Shown here: one piece after another, positions 8,153 through 16,128 of the stretch | How positions within the stretch are numbered: the first letter of the stretch is position 1 | Layout of the letters: each line of letters begins with the position of its first letter | Source of the DNA: an uncultured Verrucomicrobiales bacterium | GTDB lineage: Bacteria; Verrucomicrobiota; Verrucomicrobiia; Limisphaerales; Palsa-1400 | Reading direction: 5' to 3' | Assembly: GCA_903898185.1 (NCBI GenBank) | Contig: CAIUEN010000451.1 | Coordinates: forward strand, 1-36,908 | Length of the DNA: 36,908 nt | The notes under the pieces: generated by a model | Databases searched by the model: none | Told to the model about the DNA's origin: nothing | The model's input: the letters and a program-made list of their open reading frames with translations, nothing else | Translations under genes and position numbers: made by a program

Positions 8153-9763
8153 TTGAATATTCGACTTGCCACCGCTGACGACGCTTCCAGGTGGCTTGAG
8201 CTATTTCGAGCAACCTTCGGCGAGCAGCATCCCGCCAGAACCGTTTATAGTGAGAGTTGGATCGCTGAACAGTTGATCCCGCTCTCGGGTCATGAAACAT
8301 GGGTTTCGGAAAGCTCCAGTCGGCTGGAAAGCTCTGTTTCGTTTCTAACTCCTTCGTCTAAAGTTGCGGCGGGGCCGATCATCAATCTTGGGCGCAATCT
8401 TCATCGTTCGGAAAGCATCGTCAATGGCAGCGCGGAGACCTTGCTCAATGCCATTAACGAGATCGCCGCTCAGCGGTTCCAGTCGGTGGTTACGCGCATT
8501 CAGGCGCATGGTAATTCACAGCAGATTCTTTACGAGAATGCCGGCTACGTGTGTGTGGGGTTCCAGCCACTCAAGCACCAGTTGCAGAACCGGGTTGGGA
8601 TGCTTTTTTACATGCGTCCGGAGGCAGACTGGGTGCGCTCGAATCCGCGAAGCGTTGTTTCGCAGGCTTTCCCCGAGGTGGCGGAGTTGGCGACCATTGT
8701 CCTGAGTCGATTGCGTCTGCCGACACCGCGAATCATCGCCGATGACATCATCGGATACCCGCTGCAGACTGATTTGACGATCACTTCGTCCACATTCGAA
8801 AGCTTCGAAGAGAGTCGCGAGCAGTCGCGGAATTCCAATCCGCCCATCGAGATTTTCAGCCCGTTCAACATGGGCCACGGACTGATGCGGATTTCCAGCT
8901 CGCAGCCGTGTAGGGCGCTCTTGTGCGTGGACCACGAACGAACGGTCGGTGGTCTGCTTTTTCGATTCGACGAGATGGACAAGTGCGCCCGTATTGTGGA
9001 CGCCTTCGCCACCGACGGCATGTCGATGGGGGCGATGTTGGCTCGGACATTGAAGCTGGCGGAAGACCATCTGGGCGCGGTTTACACAGAGGTGGATTTG
9101 TTGTCCACCGCGTCGCGATTGCTCAAGACGACCGAGCAATTGGGTTTTGTGCCGGTAGCCTACCTGCCCGGATTCGGATGGCGCAAGGATGCTCGTGTCG
9201 ATATGGTCAAATTGGCAAAGTTCAACATGCCCTATTCGGCGGAGACAAGCGACTTGACCAGGCATGCGCATGGAATCGTGGAGATCGTTGATCGGTGCTT
9301 CGACAATCAACGGATGGGGCTGGCCACCATCAAGCTGTTGCGTCCCCTGGCCATGTTCGCCGGATTGGGCGATGGGGAGATGAGAAAGATTTTGCGTCTG
9401 TTTACTCAAAGATTTTATCGCGTTGGAGAACGGGTGTTTGCTAAAGGGGACAACAGCAATGAGGCATACATCGTGTTGCGCGGGCAGATCGACATCTTGC
9501 TGGAGCCGAACTCGGAGCCGGTCGCGTCGTTATCCAACGGAAAGATTTTTGGCGAACTGGCGTTTTTGGACGGAGGCCCAAGGAGCACATTTGCCATCGC
9601 CGCCCAGCCAAGCATTCTGCTGGTTGTCCAACAGGCTGCGTTCTTGGAACTGACGCGCCGGGAGCCATCGTTGGGCATGGTCGTGATGCGCAATATTGCG
9701 GTGGACCTCACAGGCAAGCTTCGTGCGGCGGACGTTGCCATTGCCACGCACAGATCCGGGTAG
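8153..9763 (+). CDS. GNAT-like acetyltransferase fused to cNMP-binding domain
   Basis: The 536-residue product starts at a TTG preceded by 'gagagg'; the nearby ATG at 8137 is in another frame. Residues 1-165 look like a GNAT fold ('MNIRLATADDASRWLELFRATFG', 'RIQAHGNSQQILYENAGYVCVGF'). A second acetyltransferase-like block lies near 240-365 ('LLCVDHERTVGGLLFRFD', 'MSMGAMLARTLKLAEDHLGAVYTEV'). Residues about 398-536 form a cyclic-nucleotide-binding domain whose phosphate-binding cassette 'FGELAFLDGGPRST' keeps the Glu and Arg expected for nucleotide binding. cNMP-gated acetyltransferases exist in mycobacteria (PatA-type), but this double-GNAT arrangement is different. It follows the MglA/roadblock genes by 78 nt, so it may link a second messenger to that switch. 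Whether the GNAT parts are catalytic cannot be told. Confidence 0.75.
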   Translation: MNIRLATADDASRWLELFRATFGEQHPARTVYSESWIAEQLIPLSGHETWVSESSSRLESSVSFLTPSSKVAAGPIINLGRNLHRSESIVNGSAETLLNAINEIAAQRFQSVVTRIQAHGNSQQILYENAGYVCVGFQPLKHQLQNRVGMLFYMRPEADWVRSNPRSVVSQAFPEVAELATIVLSRLRLPTPRIIADDIIGYPLQTDLTITSSTFESFEESREQSRNSNPPIEIFSPFNMGHGLMRISSSQPCRALLCVDHERTVGGLLFRFDEMDKCARIVDAFATDGMSMGAMLARTLKLAEDHLGAVYTEVDLLSTASRLLKTTEQLGFVPVAYLPGFGWRKDARVDMVKLAKFNMPYSAETSDLTRHAHGIVEIVDRCFDNQRMGLATIKLLRPLAMFAGLGDGEMRKILRLFTQRFYRVGERVFAKGDNSNEAYIVLRGQIDILLEPNSEPVASLSNGKIFGELAFLDGGPRSTFAIAAQPSILLVVQQAAFLELTRREPSLGMVVMRNIAVDLTGKLRAADVAIATHRSG

Positions 9764-9835
9764 CGCAAGCAGGGGAGAGCAGGCTGGAAGCACTGCTCTA
9801 CGCAGCAATCCTGCGCCAAAAAGGGATTGTTTTCT

Positions 9836-9862
9836 TAAGAAATGCCTATATATTGTCGATAT
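9836..9862 (+). promoter_or_regulatory. Weak sigma-28-type promoter candidate before chemoreceptor
   Basis: TAAGAAAT-N11-GTCGATAT has the exact spacing of flagellar sigma-28 promoters. The -35 half is poor, but the -10 half is identical to that before the FlgM-like gene at 35209. It lies about 100 nt before the chemoreceptor ATG. Chemoreceptor genes are common FliA targets. Confidence 0.35.
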
Positions 9863-9962
9863 GGCCTGTTGGAATACTTGAGCGGAGATTGCTGTGTTGG
9901 CACACGTTCTTTGTCCAAGTTAGCTTGCAGGTGGAATCTGAAGCAACCGAGCGGCTGAACGC

Positions 9963-11462
9963 ATGTTCAGAAACGAAGCTGATAACGTATCACGTTGCAA
10001 GAGAAAGGCGTCAGTGACAATTCAAAAGAGACTGATTTGGAGTTTGATGGCCGGAATGCTTGTCGTGCTTCCGGCGGTGCAGTTTTTCCAGCACTTGCAT
10101 AATAAGAGTTCCACGCGTGAGGCGCAGAGGGAGAACGTGAGCTTGATGCAGGAGCGGGAACTTCAAAGCGTTCAAAACTTTCATCAGGCGCTCAACGTGG
10201 CGATATCCAGGGCGCTGGCTCGGGGCGACATGCAAATCTATGAAGAAATGATCCATCTTCAGCGCAAGGTGCCCGGATTCGCGGAGTTTTCTTTGTATAG
10301 CAAATCGGGAATAATCACCTATTCCTCAGAGAAGAAATTGCTCAACAAAGCGATCGACCCAGCCATGCTTCAGAGGATGATGGGCCAGACCAACCTGGTG
10401 ATGTTCGCAAAAACCAACCAAATCGAAATATTTGATCCACTGATTGCCACTGCCCAATGTTTGGAATGCCATGACGACTTCAAGAATGAGTCGTTTTGCG
10501 GCATCAGCTATTTCCGGATGTCCAACAATGTGGCGATGCAGGCCGAACGGCAGATCAATGAAGTTGCCGCCAAGGCTGTCCGACAGGAGGTGGGCGATTC
10601 GATGATCGCGTTTGTGGCGCAGGTCGTGTTTTTGGGGCTCTTGATCTTGCTGGTGGCGCGTTCAATCACAAAAACGGTGTGGAGTGTTGTCAAAAACATC
10701 AAGGAGCGCACCGATGATTTGGAAAAGACCGCCGAGAACCTGGTTTCAGCGAGCCAATCCATGGCTGAAGGCGCCAGTAAACAGGCCGCGTCGGTTGAGG
10801 AAACAAGTTCAGCGCTCGAGGAAGTGTCGAGCATGAGCAAGCGAACGGCCAACAACGCTCACGATGCCAAAGGATTGGCAAGCCAGGCTCACGCCGCAGC
10901 CAGTTCTGGAATTGAGCAGATGGATCGCATGGGCCGCGCGATGGGGGATATAAAGGCTTCCACCGGTGACATCCAAAAAATCATCAAAACCATCGATGAA
11001 ATTGCATTCCAGACCAATATTCTCGCCTTGAATGCGGCGGTTGAAGCCGCGCGCTTTGGTCAGGCTGGCGCGGGATTCGCCGTTGTTGCGGGTGAAGTGC
11101 GGTCACTGGCGCAACGTTCGGTCGTTTCCGCTCGAGAGACCTCGTCGCAGATCGAAGCTGCGATCGCCAAGACCGTAATGGGAGTTCAGATCAGTCGGGA
11201 GGTATCTGAGAATCTGCGGGAGATAGTGGAAAAAGTGGAGAAGGTGGACCAACTGATCGCCGAGACGGCTGTTGGCAGCAACGAGCAAAGTCAGGGTATC
11301 GCCCAAGTCAACACTGCTGTATCGGAAATCGACAAGGTGACGCAGGCGAATGCGGCCAGCGCCGAGGAAAGCGCCAGTGCTGCAGCCGAACTTAACGGTC
11401 AGGCGAACGCATTGAAAGTGGCACTCAAGGATCTGATGAGCTTGGTGGAACAGGAAAGTTGA
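9963..11462 (+). CDS. Methyl-accepting chemotaxis protein with CxxCH haem motif
   Basis: This 499-residue chemoreceptor has TM1 near residues 24-44, a periplasmic domain of about 165 residues, TM2 near 213-231 and a cytoplasmic signalling domain with the hairpin-tip signature 'DEIAFQTNILALNAAVEAARFGQAGAGFAVVAGEVRSLAQRS'. Residues 166-170 read 'CLECH', a c-type haem attachment motif, within the periplasmic part. This suggests a redox, oxygen or NO sensor. No clear HAMP domain is visible after TM2; the linker goes straight to a coiled coil. There is no CheR-tethering pentapeptide at the C-terminus. An alternative GTG start at 10014 has a better ribosome-binding site ('agagaaagg'). The gene stands alone, about 200 nt after the mgl cassette. 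Confidence 0.9.
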   Translation: MFRNEADNVSRCKRKASVTIQKRLIWSLMAGMLVVLPAVQFFQHLHNKSSTREAQRENVSLMQERELQSVQNFHQALNVAISRALARGDMQIYEEMIHLQRKVPGFAEFSLYSKSGIITYSSEKKLLNKAIDPAMLQRMMGQTNLVMFAKTNQIEIFDPLIATAQCLECHDDFKNESFCGISYFRMSNNVAMQAERQINEVAAKAVRQEVGDSMIAFVAQVVFLGLLILLVARSITKTVWSVVKNIKERTDDLEKTAENLVSASQSMAEGASKQAASVEETSSALEEVSSMSKRTANNAHDAKGLASQAHAAASSGIEQMDRMGRAMGDIKASTGDIQKIIKTIDEIAFQTNILALNAAVEAARFGQAGAGFAVVAGEVRSLAQRSVVSARETSSQIEAAIAKTVMGVQISREVSENLREIVEKVEKVDQLIAETAVGSNEQSQGIAQVNTAVSEIDKVTQANAASAEESASAAAELNGQANALKVALKDLMSLVEQES

Positions 11463-11480
11463 ACCACTAATGCCGTAATT

Positions 11481-11567
11481 CGTAATTCGTAAGTTCGTGA
11501 GTCGGATTGACGCTTCTTTTACCCAGTAAAATCCATCCATTCCTTGCTCACGAACTTACGAATTACG
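11481..11567. repeat. 21-bp perfect inverted repeat
   Basis: 'cgtaattcgtaagttcgtgag' at 11481-11501 is exactly inverted at 11547-11567, with a 45-bp centre. There is no T-tract, so a simple terminator is unlikely. The following text to about 11640 ('ctccgcgcctccgcgtg') reads as further dispersed intergenic repeat. It lies between two convergent genes, the chemoreceptor and the prepilin. Confidence 0.8.
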
Positions 11568-11699
11568 GTAATAGTATGGGGAATCTCCGCGTTCTCCGCG
11601 CCTCCGCGTGACTCTCTGCGCCAAGCGAGTATCCCAGTTGCAGCCCCTTAAGAACAAAGTGTTGGGACTGATTCCGCCTCGAACGGAATATGGCAGAGC

Positions 11700-11728
11700 A
11701 AAAAAAGAGGCGCTCTTTCGAGCGCCTC
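11700..11728 (-). terminator. Rho-independent terminator of the prepilin gene
   Basis: On the minus strand a 9-bp perfect stem (GAGGCGCTC/GAGCGCCTC) with a 4-nt loop is followed by seven T residues. It lies 28 nt after the prepilin stop codon. Confidence 0.85.
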
Positions 11729-11755
11729 GGAAGTTAAAGACTTTGTAGCCGCAGA

Positions 11756-12496
11756 TTACGGGAAGAGCACGCGAATGCTGTTACTGTTAGTGCCACCGCT
11801 GTCAATAGCGTTGACCAAGTAGTCGCTACGCAGGCGGGTTGAGGACGCCTGTTGTACTGAACCGTCACCCAATAGAAGGTTGCCAGCGCCTTGGGCAGCA
11901 CCCCCAGAATGCATCTTCATCGACCAGCAGATACTAGAACTAGTTCCGTTTATGTCGGTGCTAATGTTTTTTTCAGCGCCACCACTGCTGTAACCATATG
12001 TGTTGTCATTTGCAGTTCCAGAGACGTTGCGGTCGCCAGCGAGCAAGGATTGCGGGAAGGCATCAGAGGCTCCAGCACCTACGAAGTAAGAGCAGTTGGT
12101 GTTACTGAAAGAGCCTACAGGAGTCGAGGCGCTATCATTGAAGTTAGAGTTCGCGCTCCGTTCGTCAGAAGGGCACACAACAACTCGGGGTGCTTGCCCC
12201 AACTCGCTAGCCATGACACTATAGACCTTATAAGTTTTTGTTGCGTCCGCGATCAACTCCTTCACGCCACCGTCATTGGTGCTGGTCACAGCAGGCATGC
12301 GGTCGTTGTTGTCACTCGCCCATACACGATAGGCCGTGCCAATCTGTTTCAGGTTGTTTACGCAAGAGATGCGTTGCGCCTTCTGCTTGGCGCGAGCCAA
12401 GGCAGGCAACAGCATACTGGCCAAGATAGCGATGATGGCGATAACGACCAACAACTCAATAAGAGTGAAAGCCCCTCGTTTCAAATTCAGTTTCAT
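11756..12496 (-). CDS. Type II secretion-like prepilin (H-X-DG family)
   Basis: The 246-residue product begins [21 protein letters not shown]. The short basic leader, the prepilin peptidase site G|AFTLIE with Glu at +5, and the hydrophobic helix '[26 protein letters not shown]' identify a pseudopilin. I prefer this ATG to the ORF start 16 codons upstream because the leader then has the usual length. The C-terminal part carries '[22 protein letters not shown]', the H-x(n)-DG motif of a prepilin family greatly expanded in Planctomycetes and Verrucomicrobia. The mature protein would be anchored in the inner membrane or assembled into a pseudopilus. It has its own terminator and is preceded by a tandem repeat, so it is probably monocistronic. 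Confidence 0.9.
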   Translation of the reverse strand: MKLNLKRGAFTLIELLVVIAIIAILASMLLPALARAKQKAQRISCVNNLKQIGTAYRVWASDNNDRMPAVTSTNDGGVKELIADATKTYKVYSVMASELGQAPRVVVCPSDERSANSNFNDSASTPVGSFSNTNCSYFVGAGASDAFPQSLLAGDRNVSGTANDNTYGYSSGGAEKNISTDINGTSSSICWSMKMHSGGAAQGAGNLLLGDGSVQQASSTRLRSDYLVNAIDSGGTNSNSIRVLFP

Positions 12497-12570
12497 AGGG
12501 TTAAGGCTGCTCACGGCAACCTCATCTCTACTGTAACAGGCCATGCCATAGTGTCAATTCAATTCAACAA

Positions 12571-12645
12571 TTCAACAATTCACGATTCAACAATTCACGA
12601 TTCAACAATTCACGATTCAACAATTCACGATTCAACAATTCACGA
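12571..12645. repeat. 15-bp tandem repeat, five perfect copies
   Basis: The unit 'ttcaacaattcacga' is repeated exactly five times head to tail, with partial units on both sides. It fills the gap between the prepilin start and the ychF stop. Units are contiguous, with no spacers, so this is a minisatellite and not CRISPR. It may vary in copy number between strains and lies in the probable promoter region of the prepilin gene. Confidence 0.95.
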
Positions 12646-12655
12646 TTCAACGACA

Positions 12656-13759
12656 TTACACATTAAACCGAAATAGAATCACATCGCCATCTTTCACCAC
12701 GTATTCTTTTCCTTCCATCCGATACAGTCCCTTTTCGCGGGCGGCGGCAATGGAACCACAGCGTACCAAGTCCTCGTAAGCGACGGTTTCAGCTTTGATA
12801 AAGCCGCGTTCAAAATCAGAATGAATGACCCCTGCCGCTTTGGGAGCGGTGTCGCCAGCATGGATGGTCCATGCGCGGGTTTCTTTTTCGCCGGCGGTCA
12901 AGTACGTTCGTAATCCAAGCAGATGATAAGCGCTTTTGATCAAGTTGCCCACCCCAGACTCTTCCACTCCCAGTTCCTTAAGGAACTGACGAGCCTCTTC
13001 CGGAGGTAGATCGATCAGGTCGCTTTCGATCTGGGCGCTGATCACCACCGTTTCGCAGGCAATATGCTTTAGCGCATAATCCCGGACTTGAGCGACGAAA
13101 GGATTGGAATCGGCAGTGGCCAGATCGGACTCTTTGACGTTCGCAGCAAAAATCACCGGTTTATCGGTCAGCAGGCAGAAGCTTTTCACAACGAGCTTCT
13201 CTTCTGGCGTTAACCCAAGCGTGATGGCCGGTTTTCCGGTATTGAAATGGGCTTGGAGCTTCTTGAGCACTTCAGCTTCGGCAATCGCAGACTTGTCTCC
13301 CCGCTTGGCGTCTTTGGCCACCCGATCAAGTCGCTTCTGAACGGTTTCGAGATCCGCCAGCGCCAGTTCGGTCAAAATCGTTTCGATGTCGCGGATAGGG
13401 TCAATATTGCCCGCCACATGATGAATGTCCGGATCTTCAAAACACCGCACCACTTGGACAATGGCATCAACTTCCCGGATGTGGGTCAAAAACTTGTTGC
13501 CCAAGCCCTCGCCTTGGGATGCTCCCTTGACCAGGCCGGCAATATCAACAAACTCGATCGCTGTCGGAATGGTGGTGGCGCTTTTCGCGATTTTCGCAAG
13601 AACTTCCAAACGGCTGTCCGGCACCAAAACCATGCCCACGTTGGGATCAATGGTGCAAAAGGGGTAATTAGCGGCTTCGGCCTTGCGTGTGCGGGTCACC
13701 GCATTGAAGAGAGTGCTCTTACCAACATTGGGCAAACCGACGATTCCAGCTTTGAGCAT
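12656..13759 (-). CDS. ychF: Ribosome-binding ATPase YchF
   Basis: The 367-residue length is typical of YchF/OLA1 proteins. Visible motifs are G1 '[18 protein letters not shown]', the switch region '[14 protein letters not shown]', G3 '[20 protein letters not shown]', the altered G4 'ANVKESD' that gives this family ATP rather than GTP preference, and the C-terminal TGS-like domain '[34 protein letters not shown]'. YchF binds ribosomes and affects stress-linked translation. It lies 77 nt downstream of obg in the same direction, so it may be read from the ribosomal-protein promoter or from one in that gap. No terminator is visible after it, only the tandem repeat. Confidence 0.97.
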   Translation of the reverse strand: MLKAGIVGLPNVGKSTLFNAVTRTRKAEAANYPFCTIDPNVGMVLVPDSRLEVLAKIAKSATTIPTAIEFVDIAGLVKGASQGEGLGNKFLTHIREVDAIVQVVRCFEDPDIHHVAGNIDPIRDIETILTELALADLETVQKRLDRVAKDAKRGDKSAIAEAEVLKKLQAHFNTGKPAITLGLTPEEKLVVKSFCLLTDKPVIFAANVKESDLATADSNPFVAQVRDYALKHIACETVVISAQIESDLIDLPPEEARQFLKELGVEESGVGNLIKSAYHLLGLRTYLTAGEKETRAWTIHAGDTAPKAAGVIHSDFERGFIKAETVAYEDLVRCGSIAAAREKGLYRMEGKEYVVKDGDVILFRFNV

Positions 13760-13836
13760 AATAATGTAGAAAGATAAATTGAGTTATTGCAGAGCATTGG
13801 GACGCAATCCGATGAATTCCGGTTGGGTGACCCCCA

Positions 13837-15054
13837 CTACGAAGCTTGTGTCACTGACGCCACAGCTTCTCGAATGGTGGCCTTGAATCGCTCCAATCCC
13901 TCATCATAAGCAGCGGAAATAGACAGCACTTCGGTCTTTCGAATGCGGCGTTTGAATTTCTTGAGATTCTCCTCCGCAACGGGTTCGTCCATTTTATTGG
14001 CAACGACCAAACGCGGCCTTTCGACCAACACAGGGTCATAAAGTTCGAGTTCCCGCAACAGTTGCCTGTAATCGTCCCAAGGATTGCGACCATCGGTCCC
14101 AGCCATGTCCAGAAGCAGTACCAGCACTTTGCACCGTTCGATATGACGGAGAAACTCGTGTCCTAGGCCGACATCCTGATGAGCGCCTTCAATCAAGCCG
14201 GGAATGTCACAGACCGTCAGACGGGTGAAATCAGAATACTCAAGGATGCCAATCTGGGGATGCAGAGTGGTAAAAGGGTAAGGCGCAACTTTGGGACGGG
14301 CCTTGGAAATAGCGCTCAAGAGTGTCGATTTTCCGGCATTGGGATAACCCACCAAACCGACTTCGGCAATGATGCGCATTTCAAAGAGGAACTCACCCTC
14401 ATGGCCGGGTTCTCCCGGTTGAGCAAATCGAGGCGTTTGCCGACGTGCGGTGGCAAAATTCCGGTTGCCCAGTCCGCCACGCCCGCCTTTGCAAAGAACA
14501 AATTGCTGACCATTTTTCACCAAATCGGCGACCAATTCACCTTTGCCTTGGATGTCCTTGGATTGCCCTGAGGCATCGCCTTCCAAGTTAAGTTCCATCG
14601 CCCGTTCCGCGCCCGAATGTCTCAACACGGGGCGGTGACTGACCGAGGTCATGAGCGCTTTCGGAGCGGCTTTGGATGTGGATTCTGTGCCGTTCTCGTC
14701 TTCATCATCGTTGGCAGCGGAGCGTTTGGACGGCAATTCGGGAGGCGGGGTTGTGTCGCGCAGCTTCCAAATAAGTGTGCCGCAAGGAACCTTGATGATG
14801 AGATCCTTGCCTCCAAGTCCATCCATGCCTTTGCCCAGACCGGGATTGCCGTTGGACGCAATCAAACGAGGATTAAAAAACTGGTCAACGAGATTGTTGA
14901 GGTCGTGATCAGCCTGAAGAATCACATCGGCCCCGTGGCCGCCATTGCCGCCGCTGGGACCGCCCTTGGGCCGGAATGTTTCGCGCAAGAACGCCACACA
15001 CCCTTTGCCACCGTGCCCTGCCCGGGCGTAGATTTTGACTTGGTCAACAAACAC
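13837..15054 (-). CDS. obg: GTPase Obg with an unusual insertion
   Basis: I start the protein at the GTG at 15054 (405 residues, 'FVDQVKIYARAGHGGKGC'), which matches the family N-terminus; the ORF's earlier GTG lies inside a terminator hairpin. The glycine-rich Obg domain is clear ('GGPSGGNGGHGADVIL', 'CKGGRGGLGN'). The G domain has 'GYPNAGKSTLL', 'PFTTLHPQIG', 'DIPGLIEGAHQDVGLG', 'NKMD' and 'SISA'. Between 'KVPCGTLIWKL' and 'GELVADL' there is a polar insertion of about 70 residues (roughly 100-171, with 'NDDEDENGTES') where other Obg proteins have a few residues. Obg acts in 50S assembly and stress control. The gene follows rpmA, as is usual, and no Shine-Dalgarno is evident. Confidence 0.95.
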   Translation of the reverse strand: MFVDQVKIYARAGHGGKGCVAFLRETFRPKGGPSGGNGGHGADVILQADHDLNNLVDQFFNPRLIASNGNPGLGKGMDGLGGKDLIIKVPCGTLIWKLRDTTPPPELPSKRSAANDDEDENGTESTSKAAPKALMTSVSHRPVLRHSGAERAMELNLEGDASGQSKDIQGKGELVADLVKNGQQFVLCKGGRGGLGNRNFATARRQTPRFAQPGEPGHEGEFLFEMRIIAEVGLVGYPNAGKSTLLSAISKARPKVAPYPFTTLHPQIGILEYSDFTRLTVCDIPGLIEGAHQDVGLGHEFLRHIERCKVLVLLLDMAGTDGRNPWDDYRQLLRELELYDPVLVERPRLVVANKMDEPVAEENLKKFKRRIRKTEVLSISAAYDEGLERFKATIREAVASVTQAS

Positions 15055-15065
15055 ACTATGAGAAT

Positions 15066-15093
15066 AAAAAAAGGCGAGGCTGATCACCTCGCC
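15066..15093 (-). terminator. Terminator between rpmA and obg
   Basis: On the minus strand the inverted repeat GGCGAGG / CCTCGCC with a 7-nt loop is followed by a run of eight T residues. It ends only about 12 nt before the obg GTG, so obg would depend on read-through or on a promoter inside or before this hairpin. Confidence 0.75.
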
Positions 15094-15114
15094 ATAAAAG
15101 CGGTATTCAAACAG

Positions 15115-15390
15115 TTAATTGGTGGCAGCAACTTCCGCAACGACGATCTCGGGAACGACGTTCACACGCCGACTGTCCTTGTCAAACAAGACCTTGCCAG
15201 CCGTCAGCGCGAACAAAGTCCAGTCCCGGCCGGTGCCAACGTTCTTGCCGGCGATGAATTTGGAACCGCGTTGGCGGACCAAAATGCTGCCTGCGGTAAC
15301 AAGCTGCCCGCCGTATTCTTTGACGCCAAGCCGCTTGCTTACGCTATCACGTCCATTACGGACGCTGCCTTGACCTTTCTTGTGTGCCAT
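15115..15390 (-). CDS. rpmA: 50S ribosomal protein L27
   Basis: The 91-residue product is a standard L27: '[34 protein letters not shown]' then '[27 protein letters not shown]'. The N-terminal tail that reaches the peptidyl-transferase centre is present. The usual 'GGGSTRNGRDS' is shortened to '[11 protein letters not shown]'. It starts 5 nt after the rplU stop, giving the conserved rplU-rpmA pair, and is followed by a terminator. Confidence 0.98.
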   Translation of the reverse strand: MAHKKGQGSVRNGRDSVSKRLGVKEYGGQLVTAGSILVRQRGSKFIAGKNVGTGRDWTLFALTAGKVLFDKDSRRVNVVPEIVVAEVAATN

Positions 15391-15395
15391 AAAAT

Positions 15396-15704
15396 CTATT
15401 TAATTTCTTTAATTTTAACAATCGTAAGTTCCTGGCGATGGCCAACTTTACGATGGTAACCCTTGCGGCGTTTCATCTTGAACGCCACTTTCTTCTCACC
15501 GCGAATGTGATCAACAACGTCCGCCACCACAGCCGCTTGCGCCACTACGGGCGAACCGACACTGAGTTTTCCATCGTTATTCACGAGCAACACGCGCTCG
15601 AAGGTATAAGATTGACCCTTTTCAACGGCCAATCGTTCAATCTCCAGCGTATCTCCGGCGCTCACTTTATACTGCTTGCTTCCAGTTTCGATTACAGCGT
15701 ACAT
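15396..15704 (-). CDS. rplU: 50S ribosomal protein L21
   Basis: The 102-residue product starting '[25 protein letters not shown]' is a normal-length L21, ending with the RNA-binding '[24 protein letters not shown]'. The ORF runs 18 codons further upstream, but that part covers the promoter, so the ATG at 15704 is chosen. It is the first gene of the rplU-rpmA-(terminator)-obg unit. Confidence 0.98.
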   Translation of the reverse strand: MYAVIETGSKQYKVSAGDTLEIERLAVEKGQSYTFERVLLVNNDGKLSVGSPVVAQAAVVADVVDHIRGEKKVAFKMKRRKGYHRKVGHRQELTIVKIKEIK

Positions 15705-15729
15705 AATTCCAAATTCAAAAAGGAGGTTG

Positions 15730-15758
15730 ATAAAACCAAACCTGTGCCGACATGTCAA
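15730..15758 (-). promoter_or_regulatory. Sigma-70-type promoter of rplU-rpmA
   Basis: On the minus strand there is a perfect -35 box TTGACA, a 17-nt spacer and a -10 box TTTTAT. Transcription would start about 20 nt before the rplU ATG. The leader that follows contains 'CAACCTCCTTTTT', which resembles the 3' end of 16S rRNA rather than a ribosome-binding site. Confidence 0.7.
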
Positions 15759-15840
15759 CCTTCAATTCGTTGTCTGTTTGAATATCCGGGAAGAATCGTC
15801 AAAGTGCAAGCCTCGAAATTGAGCAATTCTCATTATGTGG

Positions 15841-15865
15841 AAAAAAGCCGGACTTGAGGTCCGGC
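15841..15865 (-). terminator. Hairpin with T-tract upstream of rplU
   Basis: On the minus strand GCCGGAC, a 5-nt loop and GTCCGGC are followed directly by six T residues, a good intrinsic terminator shape. No minus-strand gene is recognised upstream of it, so it may end an unseen transcript or shield the rplU promoter about 80 nt further on. Confidence 0.55.
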
Positions 15866-16128
15866 CTTTCAATATGAAAACAAAGCAAATGTCTTTGTGT
15901 TGACCGCTGCGGCGCTGCAGACATTCGCCATTCCCACACACGGAAAACTGCATTTTTGCACCGTCAACGTCATTACATTACCTCAACTGCTGTCCCCTGC
16001 CAGTCACCAGTACTGGGGACAAACGGGAGTCGATTGAGCTTTATCTTGAAGAGTTCACTCTTGAGAGTGCTTTGACTTTTTCAGTAACACCTGACTTGAG
16101 TCGGGTGTTACGCTTGGAATAAAAGGCC
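15866..16128. other. Intergenic stretch with small hairpins
   Basis: No gene is recognised. Two more short inverted repeats with TTGA loops occur: 'cactcttgagagtg' near 16058 and an 11-bp stem 'taacacctgacttgagtcgggtgtta' at 16085-16110. Neither has a following T-tract. Confidence 0.5.

Noticed and set aside
8516-9409. 297-residue minus-strand ORF
   Set aside because: Antisense to the GNAT-cNMP gene, whose domains are recognisable; His/Gln/Arg-rich shadow composition.
11481-11567. Terminator for the chemoreceptor gene
   Set aside because: The loop is 45 nt long and no T-tract follows on either strand.
12571-12645. CRISPR array
   Set aside because: Units are 15 bp and contiguous with no unique spacers; no cas genes are near.
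11891-12676. 261-residue plus-strand ORF ending in STIHD repeats
   Set aside because: Antisense to the prepilin gene and extended only by the tandem repeat.
15866-16128. tRNA or riboswitch upstream of rplU
   Set aside because: No cloverleaf, anticodon arm or known riboswitch core could be traced by eye on either strand.
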